DNA from: Oscillatoriales cyanobacterium RM2_1_1
GTDB lineage: Bacteria > Cyanobacteriota > Cyanobacteriia > Cyanobacteriales > Microcoleaceae
DNA: 64,000 nucleotides
Direction of reading: 5' to 3'
Assembly: GCA_012033335.1 (NCBI GenBank)
Contig: JAAURB010000008.1
Span: forward strand, 1-64,000
The position numbers were made by a program, and so were the translations under genes. The notes under the pieces were generated by a model. That model did no database searches and was not told where the DNA came from. It worked only from the letters and a program-made list of their open reading frames with translations. The number at the start of each line of letters is the position of its first letter. The stretch's first letter is position 1. Positions 18,374 through 27,882 of the stretch are shown piece after piece.

Positions 18374-18483
18374 ATCGATCAATTCTCAGCCCTGTAGTTT
18401 TTGGAAGATGTTGGCAGATGCTGGAAGATTTCGGAAGAGTATTTTATGATCAAGACAGTAATTGATTGACAAATGTTTATCCT

Positions 18484-19389
18484 ATGACGGCGATCGCCCC
18501 CCAATCTGTTTTAAATCCTCAAACCTGGATTTGGAAGGACTATGCCATCCGATATGTAATCCAGGGATCGGGACAGCCATTGGTGCTAGTCCATGGGTTT
18601 GGGGCTTCTATTGGGCATTGGCGAAACAATATTCCAGTCCTGGCTGCAGCGGGCTATCAAGTCTTCGCCCTGGATTTACTGGGGTTTGGAGGTTCGGCCA
18701 AGCCTGTCATTCCCTATTCCCTGGAACTGTGGACGGAGTTGTTGCGGGATTTTTGGGCAGAGAAGATTCAGCGCCCGGCAGTATTTATTGGCAACTCCAT
18801 TGGGGCGTTACTAAGTCTGATGATGGCGGCTGAGTATCCAGAAACCTCTCAGGGAGCTGTATTGCTCAACTGTGCAGGGGGATTAAACCATCGTCCGGAG
18901 GAGCTCAATCCGCCCCTGCGCTTGATCATGGGGAGTTTTGCCCGGTTGATCAGCGCCCCTAGAATTGGCCCCTTCCTCTTCAATCAAGTCCGACAAAAGC
19001 ACCGCATTCAGGGAACCTTGAAACAGGTCTATGGTAATCAAGCGGCGATCACCGATGAACTGGTGGAATTGCTCTATGCCCCTTCCTGCGATCCAGGGGC
19101 TCAACAGGTATTTGCGGCCATTTTAACGGCTCCTCCAGGGCCTCATCCAGCAGACCTCTTGCCTAAGGTTCAGCAACCGCTCCTGGTAATCTGGGGCGAA
19201 GCCGATCCTTGGACACCAATTGCGGGGGCCAAAATTTACCAGGATTTAGCAATGGCAGGACAATCAGTTGAGTTTGTTGGGATTCCTCAAACTGGTCACT
19301 GTCCCCATGACGAACGACCTGAAATTGTCAACGAAGTGATCTTGAAATGGCTCCAAAAAATGGAGAGTCAAACCATTACAGCAACCTGA
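18484..19389 (+). CDS. Alpha/beta-fold hydrolase
   Basis: A 301-residue alpha/beta hydrolase. The oxyanion segment is LVLVHGFGASIGHW, the nucleophile elbow is GNSIGA (Ser), the acid is in IWGEADPWTP and the catalytic His in TGHCPHDERP, so the triad is complete. An in-frame TTG at 18466 lies upstream, but the ATG at 18484 is preferred. It resembles cyanobacterial and chloroplast hydrolases of the pheophytinase-like group. The substrate cannot be deduced. Confidence 0.88.
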   Translation: MTAIAPQSVLNPQTWIWKDYAIRYVIQGSGQPLVLVHGFGASIGHWRNNIPVLAAAGYQVFALDLLGFGGSAKPVIPYSLELWTELLRDFWAEKIQRPAVFIGNSIGALLSLMMAAEYPETSQGAVLLNCAGGLNHRPEELNPPLRLIMGSFARLISAPRIGPFLFNQVRQKHRIQGTLKQVYGNQAAITDELVELLYAPSCDPGAQQVFAAILTAPPGPHPADLLPKVQQPLLVIWGEADPWTPIAGAKIYQDLAMAGQSVEFVGIPQTGHCPHDERPEIVNEVILKWLQKMESQTITAT

Positions 19390-19743
19390 TTAAAATCAAG
19401 GTTCTTATCTGAAATTTTGCTTGAAGTGACATCGTTATTTCCTATGTTGTTTTTAATCGATCTCCTTTGAATGTCAATAAAAAGATTAGATGGGGTGATT
19501 TTTACTCAGGAGTTTTTCCATTATTAAAGATACAAAATTTAAAAGTCTGCTTAAAAAATCTCCTTAAGAGCTTTCTTTTGATGACGCTCAAAAAAAGTCA
19601 TATTTCAACAGCTATGTTATACTAATTTATCCATAAGGTGATTTCCCCAGCACATTTCTACGCATGGGTGGTTTCAAATCTCGAAAAAGTTTGGGTTTCA
19701 CTGATTTAACGGCTTAATTTAGAAATTTTACAATTCAACAGAT
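19390..19743. other. AT-rich spacer
   Basis: No ORF or repeat is visible. A possible -10 element TATACT is at 19618-19623, about 120 bp before the DUF4327-like gene, but no good -35 is present. Confidence 0.3.
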
Positions 19744-19965
19744 ATGACGAACCAAGCGGTTATGCATCCGATGGAGAAACTCCAGCGTCAAGTTGGCTCT
19801 CTGGTCAAAGCGGACATTATCAAACCCACAGATAGTCTGTGGAAAATTGCTCTGGTTTTTGGTAAAGACTGGACATATTGGAAAGGAGAGCTTCTAGAGT
19901 TTGGGTTTTCAATGCAAGACCCCGTCAGTGAGTTGCTGACGGTTGAAGCCTGGGATGAAGAGTAA
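19744..19965 (+). CDS. DUF4327-like small protein
   Basis: A 73-residue soluble protein. The C-terminal part (DPVSELLTVEAWDEE) resembles the end of cyanobacterial DUF4327 proteins, which finish with a similar DRIGDLLxREDW segment. The middle segment DSLWKIALVFGKDWTYWKGELLEFGF also fits the family pattern. It is followed 38 bp later by a DUF1823 gene on the same strand. Function unknown. Confidence 0.65.
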   Translation: MTNQAVMHPMEKLQRQVGSLVKADIIKPTDSLWKIALVFGKDWTYWKGELLEFGFSMQDPVSELLTVEAWDEE

Positions 19966-20003
19966 CCAGGATCTTTGTAGAACCTTAACGATAGAACCTC
20001 AAC

Positions 20004-20378
20004 ATGGCTGAACTTCCCCCCTTAACTTCAGAAACCATCTGGGATATTCTGAATGAAAAATTGGATGATGCCACAGTCAATCAATTGGTATGGGCAGCCC
20101 TGGGTTATCGTTATGACCCTAAAGCTCAAACTTGGGACATCAGCAACGTCTCACCGGACTGGAGCCAGGACTATCCTGAACCCCCCGACTTTATTGGCAG
20201 TCGTCCGGCTACCGTTAAGTTAACCCGTTCAATTCCTGCAGAACACAAGCAACTGCTCAAACAGGACTTAGGATTTCAGGGGTATAAAGTTGGGGAGTTT
20301 TCTCCAGCCCAGGCGAGGCGAGCGACAGCAGCTAGTTGGTTACTATCCCGGATGCAGACCAAACCCGCCAAACCCTAG
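20004..20378 (+). CDS. DUF1823 family protein
   Basis: A 124-residue soluble protein of the DUF1823 family, seen in cyanobacteria and plastid-bearing eukaryotes. Typical segments are LTSETIWDILNEKLDDATVN, LVWAALGYRYDPKAQTWD and FTPAQARRATAASWLL-like (here FSPAQARRATAASWLLS). No known function. It converges with the CPBP protease gene, with the two stops only 3 bp apart. Confidence 0.8.
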   Translation: MAELPPLTSETIWDILNEKLDDATVNQLVWAALGYRYDPKAQTWDISNVSPDWSQDYPEPPDFIGSRPATVKLTRSIPAEHKQLLKQDLGFQGYKVGEFSPAQARRATAASWLLSRMQTKPAKP

Positions 20379-20381
20379 GTT

Positions 20382-20981
20382 CTACCCCTGGGAACGGGAG
20401 CCGATGTATTTCAATTTCCACAGACATCCAGAAAGCAAATTAGTACAGATATGGGCCATAATGGGCACCACTAAATTTCCCGTGGCGATGCCGGCATATC
20501 CCAAGATTAAACCCACTAAAGTCGCCCAGATCACATAGGGCCATTGCTGGGAGCCGCTGAAATGGAGTACGCCAAAACACAAACTGGAAATCACTATTCC
20601 CAGAATGCCGAACCCAATCGCCCCTAACATCACCCCCCGAAACAACAACTCCTCGCTCAAACCGGGCAATAATCCCAACCAGATCAAATCAGGCCACAAC
20701 AAGGGAGTCAGCACTAGTTTCAGGTAAGTATCCGCACTGCGGCTATAGGCGGGCCAAAGCCGATAGACCAGGATACTGGCCAAGGTAATTCCCAGGCCAA
20801 TCACGAACCCCAACCAGAGTTCTAGGGGATTGAAATGGACTGATAGCATCGAAACCTGACCCAGATACAGCCAAGCCTTTGAAATCACTAGCAGAAGGAT
20901 TGCCGTTCCTCCCATAGCCACCAATACCTGGGTGCGGGTTAAAGGCTCAAATTCTGAATTGTTAGGCGTTTGCTCAACCAC
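20382..20981 (-). CDS. CPBP-family intramembrane glutamic endopeptidase
   Basis: A 199-residue membrane protein of the CAAX-protease/bacteriocin-processing (CPBP, ABI) family. Motif 1 EELLFRG and motif 2 FGVLHFSG, which carry the catalytic Glu and His residues, are both present, so it should be active. About six hydrophobic segments are visible. The start codon is GTG at 20981. The substrate is unknown. The family includes plant SCO4-like proteins. Confidence 0.87.
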   Translation of the reverse strand: MVEQTPNNSEFEPLTRTQVLVAMGGTAILLLVISKAWLYLGQVSMLSVHFNPLELWLGFVIGLGITLASILVYRLWPAYSRSADTYLKLVLTPLLWPDLIWLGLLPGLSEELLFRGVMLGAIGFGILGIVISSLCFGVLHFSGSQQWPYVIWATLVGLILGYAGIATGNLVVPIMAHICTNLLSGCLWKLKYIGSRSQG

Positions 20982-21104
20982 AGTCAGTTCGGAGTTTGAG
21001 AAGTTTTATCTAGACTGTTATAAACAGACATCTAGCCATTTTAACAACTATCCCCCCGGATTGAGCGGATTCCCCCAGTTTCCCGAAAGTTTTCCCCGAC
21101 GGTT

Positions 21105-23495
21105 CTACCCTCGAAACACCCCCAAACCATTCTGCACGGGAGCAGCGGTGTCAACCGGGCGATTCAAGAGTTGCCCTCCCAAAACTAAGCTCGTAGAACT
21201 GCCCCCATCCAGATTCAGGCCATGGACAGCCCCTAACTGTTGTAAGAGTTGAGCCATTTCCCTCAAGGTTGCCCCCGTTCCTCCCACCCGGTTATGCACC
21301 GTCACAATCAGGAGTTCGCCCCGGGCGCTCACCCCAATTCCACTGCGAATAGCAGCTTGCTGAGCAAACCAGGGATTGAAGCCTTCAGCTTCGGCATCCA
21401 CTACAATTTTGTTGTCTTGCAGCAATAATGGCCCCGCCCCCAAGATATGGGGGAAGGTATTGAACTCAGGGGGGGTAGTTTTAGCGGTTAAAGTCACCTG
21501 AGTACCCACGGGAAAAGCCCCCAAGACACTGCGGAAGGAACGCAAAATCAACAGATATCCCCGGGCGGGAATGGGAATTGGGGTTTTGTCATCCGGAGGC
21601 TCAATCTGACGAACCACAACATGACTTTCAGCCTGATCTGTAACAATGCTTGTAGTATTACTTTCAACGGCGATCGCAATCTCATTCAGGGTAAGGGGAG
21701 TATAGCTACTGCCCCAAGCTGGAGTATAGCGGGCAATTCCAGCCTTGACATAGCCCGTATTGAGTAAATCAATTTCAAATCGGCTGCCCGTTGCCGTGGC
21801 GACCGTTTCTACCCGGGTCAATCGCCCCATCTGAACTGCTCCAGTATCATTCCAGGCGATCGCTCCCCGGTTCAAGATCGGCCCAGAAAACCAGGTGCCA
21901 CCACGACAAATGGCCCCCAAGGGCAGTAAATTATTGCGGTTGAAATAGCCCCCATTAATGGCGGCCAGACTGTTCCAAGTGTCTGCCATCTGAAGCAGGG
22001 CCGTAATTCCTTTCATCTGGGTTTGATCCGCCCAGATGGGCCGTAGGATTAACCCGGATTGGGGTAAGACCTTCAGCCAGACCACTGGAAAACGTCCCAG
22101 ACCCAGGTTGAGGTATTGTTGTTGCCAGGTTAAACCCTTTGTCCAACGGATATTGCGACTGATCAGGGCATCCTGACGCACCTCAATCAACAGCCCCGGA
22201 GGTTGGGCCCAGGTTGTGACTCGAACCCGATAACCGTCGGGTAAAGTCCCCTGAATCACCGTTTGGGAGGTTTCCAGCTTGAAGACGGGGGGTTGGGGTT
22301 GGACTGAGCCGCCGGAGGTTTCGCCTTCGTTTTGATCTTCTGAATTGTTGGAGCCAGGGGGTTTGGGGGCAGCAGGCGGTTTGGCTTGATCGAGAACTTG
22401 ATTGGCAAATTGATCAACAATACCTTGAGACGTGACGGCATCCACGACCACTTCCCAGGTTGTCCCGAGTTCGTAGAGTTCCCAGGGAGTTGATTGACTC
22501 AATTCCACCCGGATTTGGGCTTGATTTTGACCAGCAGCCCACTGTATCTTTTGAACCGATTGAATCTGGGAGGCAATCTTGAGGGTCTTGCTATCAATTT
22601 CGATCTCCCAATTTTGATCAATGCCAAATTCATCGATATTCAGATAGCGATACTCCCCATCAAAAAAGCTGGGCAATTGGTCAGGGGGATTCACGGCTGA
22701 AAACCAATTAATGGGCTGAGGGGTCGGTTCGTTGGTGTCGAGAAGGTTGATTCCTAGCACCAACATGATGCCCCTATCGGTGATTCCCGTCTGAAGCGCC
22801 ACCCCTGAACTCTGCTGACCCCAGGGAACCTTCCATTTCCGACCATTGACTGATAAGTGGGTTCCACTGGAAATGACCCCGGATTGGGGGGGTTGTCCAA
22901 CCACCTGGACAATATAAGGTGAGGCAATCGGCAACAGGCGGGCCTGATACACCAGGGCTTGATGGATACAAGCAGAAACTTCAGCCCGAGTGGCCGGACG
23001 ATTGGGATTGAACTGGCGCGGATCAGGATAATTGACGATTAATTTTGCCAGGGTTGCAGTCTGGATCGCCGCCATCCCGTATGGAGGAATCTGGAGGGCA
23101 TCGGTGTAAATCTGTTCTAGAGCAATTGCCGGATTGGGCTTCAGGTTCAAGCTCGCCACCAATGCCAGCACCACGTGCAAACGAATAATATCCCGCTGGG
23201 GATAGAACAAATTCCCCGGAAAACCCGAAACAAACCCAGCTTCAAAGGCTTGACGAATCGCCGCCGCCCCCCAGAAATTCTCTGGGACATCCCCAAAGGG
23301 CACATACTGCCGTTTGACTGGCATGGTAAAAGCAGCGTTGAGTAGGGCTGCAAACTCAGCCCGAGTCATCGGTTGATCGGGACAGAACTTCCCGTCTGGA
23401 AATCCCCGGACAATTCCCTGCCGGGCCAATCGTTCAATGAAGGGACGGGCCCAGTATTGGTCTAGATCAGAAAAACGGCTTGCAGGGTTCGTCAT
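21105..23495 (-). CDS. SLH-domain phosphodiester glycosidase (NAGPA/DUF2233) protein
   Basis: A 796-residue protein. Residues about 1-200 hold three S-layer homology repeats (FSDLDQYWARPFIERLARQGIVRGFPDG and two more ending in RAEFAALL/RAEVSACI motifs), which bind cell-wall polysaccharide. A middle AMIN-like region and a P/E/Q-rich linker (about 390-430) follow. The C-terminal phosphodiester glycosidase domain has the signature INGGYFNR and the end GLNLDGGSSTSLVL. The frame opens at 23564, but MTNPASRFSDL at 23495 is the likely start. No classical signal peptide is visible, which is odd for a surface protein. CsaB, encoded at 14009-15055, could make the pyruvylated polymer that SLH repeats bind. 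Confidence 0.9.
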   Translation of the reverse strand: MTNPASRFSDLDQYWARPFIERLARQGIVRGFPDGKFCPDQPMTRAEFAALLNAAFTMPVKRQYVPFGDVPENFWGAAAIRQAFEAGFVSGFPGNLFYPQRDIIRLHVVLALVASLNLKPNPAIALEQIYTDALQIPPYGMAAIQTATLAKLIVNYPDPRQFNPNRPATRAEVSACIHQALVYQARLLPIASPYIVQVVGQPPQSGVISSGTHLSVNGRKWKVPWGQQSSGVALQTGITDRGIMLVLGINLLDTNEPTPQPINWFSAVNPPDQLPSFFDGEYRYLNIDEFGIDQNWEIEIDSKTLKIASQIQSVQKIQWAAGQNQAQIRVELSQSTPWELYELGTTWEVVVDAVTSQGIVDQFANQVLDQAKPPAAPKPPGSNNSEDQNEGETSGGSVQPQPPVFKLETSQTVIQGTLPDGYRVRVTTWAQPPGLLIEVRQDALISRNIRWTKGLTWQQQYLNLGLGRFPVVWLKVLPQSGLILRPIWADQTQMKGITALLQMADTWNSLAAINGGYFNRNNLLPLGAICRGGTWFSGPILNRGAIAWNDTGAVQMGRLTRVETVATATGSRFEIDLLNTGYVKAGIARYTPAWGSSYTPLTLNEIAIAVESNTTSIVTDQAESHVVVRQIEPPDDKTPIPIPARGYLLILRSFRSVLGAFPVGTQVTLTAKTTPPEFNTFPHILGAGPLLLQDNKIVVDAEAEGFNPWFAQQAAIRSGIGVSARGELLIVTVHNRVGGTGATLREMAQLLQQLGAVHGLNLDGGSSTSLVLGGQLLNRPVDTAAPVQNGLGVFRG

Positions 23496-23916
23496 GAAAA
23501 AGGGCAACAAAAATCGCTTTAACCTTTTATTATCCGGGGGAATGCCGCAGGGGAAAAGAGGCAAAATTGATTAAAGAGTCATAACTATCGTTTCCGGGAG
23601 TTTCCTCAGGAGGCTTCCGGAAACCGCATCCTACTTTCAACCTAACTTTTGACCTAAATTGGAACGGCTTTCCGAAAAGACCGATATAAAACTGTAGATA
23701 TCAATACGGCACTTCTGACGTTGGCGAGGCACAGTGAGGCACAGTATAGTTTTTAGAAAACTGGTTGGGAACTTCGGAACGTTGCTTGAAATGTTCAAAA
23801 AATGTTCAAGTAGCATTCTGGAGACGTTCTGAAGATTGTTCTGAGACTACTCCCAATTAATTCCTCCCCTGCTGGAAGTGTCAGGTAAATCCGAGGAGTG
23901 AAAGGTTGAAACCATC
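23496..23916. other. Spacer with an inverted repeat
   Basis: Inverted repeat GTTTCCGG (23590-23597) / CCGGAAAC (23617-23624) is the only clear structure. A short direct repeat of GAGGCACAGT is near 23730. No ORF in this stretch looks real. Confidence 0.4.
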
Positions 23917-24141
23917 ATGAACTGGAATGTAGAGGAATCCTTTTGGTTCAACGACTCAGAGTCTATGGCCCGGATGATTCGAGATCAGGGGGGTCAGGTT
24001 GGCTTGGAGAATGAAGATCTGGTGCAGGCACTATTTTCTCACGTCTTTTCAAAACCAAAGTCAAGGTCAAAGTCAGGGCCAACATTCTGGGATTTCAGCT
24101 TGCCGAATCCGACCGATCTGAGAGATGAACTGGGGATCTGA
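23917..24141 (+). CDS. Small hypothetical protein
   Basis: A 74-residue hydrophilic protein beginning MNWNVEESFWF, with a KPKSRSKSG basic patch and a C-terminal NPTDLRDELGI. A GAGGAG Shine-Dalgarno lies about 20 bases upstream, somewhat far from the ATG. I do not recognise the family. It is kept because the composition is protein-like and no other gene occupies the interval. Confidence 0.45.
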   Translation: MNWNVEESFWFNDSESMARMIRDQGGQVGLENEDLVQALFSHVFSKPKSRSKSGPTFWDFSLPNPTDLRDELGI

Positions 24142-24193
24142 GGGAAACGTCATTGTAATCGGCCTCTAGAATTATCTCATGATCTGCAATGAT

Positions 24194-24234
24194 TGACGGG
24201 GCATGAAGGGGGCGTTGCCCCCCAACCCCTAACC
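24194..24234. repeat. GGGGCAACGCCCCC-type dispersed repeat, copy 1
   Basis: GGGGCATGAAGGGGGCGTTGCCCCCCAACCCC contains a short GC-rich hairpin. It is the reverse complement of a similar element near 50107-50140. Non-coding, in the ATPase promoter region. Confidence 0.55.
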
Positions 24235-24345
24235 GGTTTAGGCTTGATTCAAGCTTGCTATACGACCTGGGATCGTCAAGGTAGAGCCAACTTATAATGT
24301 GAGGGGTGTCCGTCTATCCTCTGAAGCATTACCTGGCGTTTCTCC

Positions 24346-26292
24346 ATGCAAGAATCCTCCCCTTCGACCAATTCCTGCGGTAGCTGTTCTCACGATCATA
24401 GCCATGACCATAATTCCGAGAACTTCAACTGGCGGCGGGAACGCAATCTCACAACCCTGGTTTTTGTTCTGTTGCTGATTGGTCTGGGGTTTCATGACTT
24501 GCTCCATCAAACCCCCGGGGCGATCGCCGAGTATGGGGTAATGATTCCGGCTTATCTGATCAGTGGTTGGAGTGTATTGACTAGTGCCGGTCGTAATATT
24601 TTTCGGGGGCAGATTTTTGATGAGAACTTCTTGATGAGTATTGCTACCCTGGGGGCGATCGCCATTCATCAGATCCCTGAAGCCGTCGCTGTGATGCTAT
24701 TCTTCAAAATTGGGGAAATCTTTCAAGGGCTGGCGGTGGGCAATTCTCGCCGTTCAATTCAAGCCCTGCTGGAAGCTCAACCCAATACGGCTAATCTAAA
24801 AGTCAACGGTACGGTTCAGCCGGTTGACCCCGAGACTGTGGCAGTGGGAGATTTGATCCTGGTTCGACCCGGCGAGAAAGTGCCTTTAGATGGGGAGATT
24901 GTTGAGGGCAGTTCCCGGGTGGATGCCTCCGCCTTGACGGGAGAGTCGATTTCCCGGGCCGTTGACCTCGGTAATGTTGTGCTGGCGGGGATGATCAATC
25001 AATCTGGCCTGTTGACTCTCCGGGTGACTCAACCCCTAGCGGATTCTTCCCTGGCTAAAATTCTGGATTTAGTTGAAAATGCCAGTCGTAAAAAAGGCGC
25101 GACAGAAAAATTTATCACCCGGTTTGCTCGGTACTATACTCCGGTTGTGGTGGGATTGGCAGCGGCGATCGCCACGTTGCCGCCCTTATTCCTGCCGGGG
25201 GCAACCCCGGGGGAATGGATTTATCGGGCCTTGGTATTGCTGGTAATTTCCTGCCCCTGCGGACTCGTGATCAGTATTCCTTTGGGCTATTTTGGTGGAA
25301 TTGGCAGGGCCGCAAAACGGGGAATCCTGGTCAAAGGGGCTACCTTTCTAGATGCCCTCACCCAGGTTAAGACCGTTGTTTTTGATAAAACCGGAACCCT
25401 CACCCAGGGAAATTTCAAAGTGACTGAGGTTATGCCCTCGGAGGGGATTACGCCAGCAATCACATCCCTCAGGCTGCTAGAACTGGCTGCCCAAGCCGAA
25501 GCCCACTCCAATCATCCCATTGCCCAATCCATTCGAGCTGCCTACAAACAACCGATTGATGAATCCGTCACAGTAGATTACCAGGAGATTCCTGGATATG
25601 GAGTTCAGGCTAGACTTCGGGGTCAGATATTAAGGGCTGGAAATGATCAGCTTCTACATCAGCACGGGGTTCCCCACGACGATTGTATATTCACTGGGAC
25701 AGTGGTTCATCTGGCCCTCGATCAGCAATATCTGGGACATCTGAAGATTGCCGATGAATTGAAGTCAGATGCCAAACAGGCTATCCAACTCTTGCAACAG
25801 GCAGGCATTGCAACGGTCATGCTAACGGGAGACAGCCGGATTGTAGCCGAACAGGTTGCCCATCAATTGGGGCTCGATTACTATCGGGCAGAGCTGCTCC
25901 CTGAGGATAAGGTGAGTATTCTGGAGGAAATCTTACTGGATGCAAACCGCCTCAAACAGAAAGTAGCGTTTGTCGGGGATGGTTTCAATGATGCCCCAGC
26001 GATCGCTAGGGCAGATGTTGGGATTGCCATGGGGGGATTGGGTTCTGATGCCGCCATTGAAACCGCAGACGTTGTGATCATGACGGATGCTCCGGCCAAA
26101 GTGGCTGAAGCCGTACAAATTGCCCAAAAAACCCTGCGGGTCGTGTGGCAGAATGTGATTCTAGCCATGGTGATCAAGGGAATCTTTATTGGTTTGGGTG
26201 TTATGGGAGTTGCTACCCTTTGGGAGGCTGTATTTGCTGATGTTGGAGTGGCGTTTTTAGCCATTTTAAATGCTGGGAGAGTCATCAGATAA
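24346..26292 (+). CDS. Heavy-metal (Zn/Cd/Co-type) P1B-ATPase
   Basis: A 648-residue CPx-type metal exporter. The N-terminus has no full HMA domain, only a short metal-binding tail (CGSCSHDHSHDHN). The actuator loop DASALTGES, the SCPCGLVIS metal-site helix, phosphorylation site DKTGTLTQ, the HSNHPIA HP motif and GDGFNDAPAIA hinge are all intact. The last helix has the FADVGVAFLAILNAGR segment whose Asp marks zinc/cadmium/lead transporters. Plasma membrane export of divalent metals is therefore likely; ZiaA-like is the closest assignment. No ArsR-family regulator is adjacent. Confidence 0.92.
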   Translation: MQESSPSTNSCGSCSHDHSHDHNSENFNWRRERNLTTLVFVLLLIGLGFHDLLHQTPGAIAEYGVMIPAYLISGWSVLTSAGRNIFRGQIFDENFLMSIATLGAIAIHQIPEAVAVMLFFKIGEIFQGLAVGNSRRSIQALLEAQPNTANLKVNGTVQPVDPETVAVGDLILVRPGEKVPLDGEIVEGSSRVDASALTGESISRAVDLGNVVLAGMINQSGLLTLRVTQPLADSSLAKILDLVENASRKKGATEKFITRFARYYTPVVVGLAAAIATLPPLFLPGATPGEWIYRALVLLVISCPCGLVISIPLGYFGGIGRAAKRGILVKGATFLDALTQVKTVVFDKTGTLTQGNFKVTEVMPSEGITPAITSLRLLELAAQAEAHSNHPIAQSIRAAYKQPIDESVTVDYQEIPGYGVQARLRGQILRAGNDQLLHQHGVPHDDCIFTGTVVHLALDQQYLGHLKIADELKSDAKQAIQLLQQAGIATVMLTGDSRIVAEQVAHQLGLDYYRAELLPEDKVSILEEILLDANRLKQKVAFVGDGFNDAPAIARADVGIAMGGLGSDAAIETADVVIMTDAPAKVAEAVQIAQKTLRVVWQNVILAMVIKGIFIGLGVMGVATLWEAVFADVGVAFLAILNAGRVIR

Positions 26293-26411
26293 ATGCAGAA
26301 TTGCCCGTCAATTGGCAGCAACCTTGAATGGTTTGAAGGTTCGTTGCCAGGATTTCAGAAAAACTTGAGGGATATAGATCAGTGGAGTTAATAGTTAGTA
26401 GTTAATAGTTA

Positions 26412-26459
26412 ATCAAAAAAACTGCCCTGACCTCTGCAAATCCTATTGCGTGTCAGGGC
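26412..26459 (-). terminator. Terminator of the 26521-26820 gene
   Basis: Read on the minus strand, GCCCTGAC / GTCAGGGC forms an 8-bp stem with a 20-base loop, followed by AGTTTTTTT. It also lies downstream of the ATPase on the other strand. Confidence 0.65.
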
Positions 26460-26520
26460 TAAAGTGGTAGGTTGGGTTGGGAGTTCAAGGTTGGTCAAGG
26501 GGGACTACAAAATCACCTCA

Positions 26521-26820
26521 TTAAATGACTCCAGGGCCTTTACCACCCGCTTCATTAATTTCTTTTAATTCTCCTGCTCGACGAGCCTTTTCTGCTTCCT
26601 CCTCTTCCCTTAAATCTCCGGGAACATTGATATACATTTCAGGTTCAATGGCGTAATTATTTAACAAGCCTTCCCGATCAACTGTATACCCTTTAGTTGT
26701 ATCTATTCCCCCTTCTGACTCAGGAGTCTTTTTGAAGTTTTCTCCCTCTCTTTCCTTACGAGCAGTTACCTCTGCCGGCTCAATACCCCGGTCATAATTT
26801 GCACCAGTTTTATCGGTCAT
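26521..26820 (-). CDS. Hydrophilic stress-type protein, function unknown
   Basis: A 99-residue, strongly charged protein without hydrophobic segments, starting MTDKTGANYDRGIEP and ending EAGGKGPGVI. The composition (E, K, G and T rich, no Cys) predicts a disordered protein, like many small desiccation or osmotic-stress proteins. It is followed upstream on the same strand by the Psb35-like and CsbD genes and lies near dps, which supports a stress role by context. I do not recognise a named family. Confidence 0.65.
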   Translation of the reverse strand: MTDKTGANYDRGIEPAEVTARKEREGENFKKTPESEGGIDTTKGYTVDREGLLNNYAIEPEMYINVPGDLREEEEAEKARRAGELKEINEAGGKGPGVI

Positions 26821-26990
26821 ATTTACCTCGTTGTTAATTTTAGAATTGTCAGTTTCAAAGAAAGTATCGAACAGTATTTCTAAGGTGAAGCAAGCGAACT
26901 ACCCGTCCAGGTTAGAAGCCTGAGTCATAGTACTCTCTCAAACCATTTCTGACTATTAATGCTTACTTGATCCATTGACCTGGATTCTGT

Positions 26991-27170
26991 CTATTTATCA
27001 ACCCCAGGAACAAAGTCAGGACGATCTTTATCCTTCCAACCAACCGGTCGCTTTGAGTTGTACCAGGCGATTGATCCCACTGTTGCCGCCACAATAAATC
27101 CCACCACCCCAACCGTCGCTAAGGCTGGAAAATATGCACTCTGTCCAGAGACTTCCAATAATAGAATCAT
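26991..27170 (-). CDS. Psb35-like small thylakoid membrane protein
   Basis: A 59-residue protein on the minus strand. It begins MILLLEVSGQSAYFPALATV, has one transmembrane helix (about 15-37) and ends with IAWYNSKRPVGWKDKDRPDFVPGVDK. The SKRPVGW ... PDFVP tail recalls Psb35 (Synechocystis Ssl2148), which binds the CP47/high-light-inducible protein complex during photosystem II assembly. A strong Shine-Dalgarno GGAGGT lies 6 bases before the ATG. CsbD is encoded just upstream on the same strand. The family name is from memory and needs a search. Confidence 0.68.
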   Translation of the reverse strand: MILLLEVSGQSAYFPALATVGVVGFIVAATVGSIAWYNSKRPVGWKDKDRPDFVPGVDK

Positions 27171-27245
27171 AATTCTACCTCCAATATTTAATGTCGTTCT
27201 CGAGTATTATTCTCAGGGAAAAACTCCCTTGACTTCGGTCAGAAA

Positions 27246-27431
27246 TTAGCGGTCTATCTCGCGCTTGGCAGCATCTTTAATGTTCTCAACGGTGTGCTGA
27301 GCGGAAGCTTGGGCTTGCTTTGCCTGCCCTTCTGCCTTGTCTTTGGGATCACCTGTCACTTCCCCCATCATTTCCTGGGCCTTGCCTTCTAAATTCTTTA
27401 AAGTGGCATCAACTTTATTTTCGATACTCAT
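27246..27431 (-). CDS. CsbD-family stress protein
   Basis: A 61-residue hydrophilic protein of the CsbD-like family: MSIENKVDATLKNLEGKAQEMMGEVTGDP, followed by KDKAEGQAKQAQASAQHTVENIKDAAKREIDR. It should form amphipathic helices. CsbD proteins belong to general stress regulons in other bacteria, though their biochemical role is unknown. Its neighbours are the Psb35-like gene 75 bp downstream and divergent dps. Confidence 0.88.
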   Translation of the reverse strand: MSIENKVDATLKNLEGKAQEMMGEVTGDPKDKAEGQAKQAQASAQHTVENIKDAAKREIDR

Positions 27432-27882
27432 TTTTAAGATCCTTTTTGAAGTTATCTATTCAACTTTTGAACCTTAGTGATACATCAGAGTTTTACTCGT
27501 CCCACTCTAGAACCCAGAGATTAAAACCCTAGTCTAAAGTGATCCAGTTCGAGTTCTGAAGTTCAAGCTTGAGATTCATTTACTCCTTCCACAATAGCTA
27601 GATTTTGTTGGAGATCCATCTATCATGAGATGGACTTAATCTCTTCCTCAAGAGATATAAAACAATGTGCCTAACGCTGCTGAAGTATAGGAGATGGTGA
27701 CTCAGTATGCCGCCACCTCTCAAATTTTTACTTCACATGATTTTTTATTCAGTTACCTAAGTTGTTCTATTTATCAATATGTTCTGAAAAATCTTGGAAG
27801 ACCGAACTCTTTCTAGGGATAGATGTTAAGCCAATCGGTTATTCGGTTGAATAGGGGGGAGGTTTAACACTAGAAATTCACT
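27432..27882. other. Intergenic region between csbD and dps, containing a repeat
   Basis: The divergent promoters for the CsbD and Dps genes should lie here. It includes dispersed repeat copy B (27675-27747). No ORF is credible. Confidence 0.45.
27675..27747. repeat. Dispersed palindromic repeat, copy B
   Basis: It shares GCTGCTGAAGTA ... GCCGCCACCTCTCAAAT ... ACTTCACATGATT with copy C. The left arm is eroded (GGAGATGGTG against the CCGCCACCTCTC right arm), so its hairpin is imperfect. Confidence 0.7.

Noticed and set aside
27058-27249. 63-codon ORF on the plus strand
   Set aside because: It lies antisense to the Psb35-like gene, which has a strong ribosome site and family-like sequence; the plus-strand product looks random.
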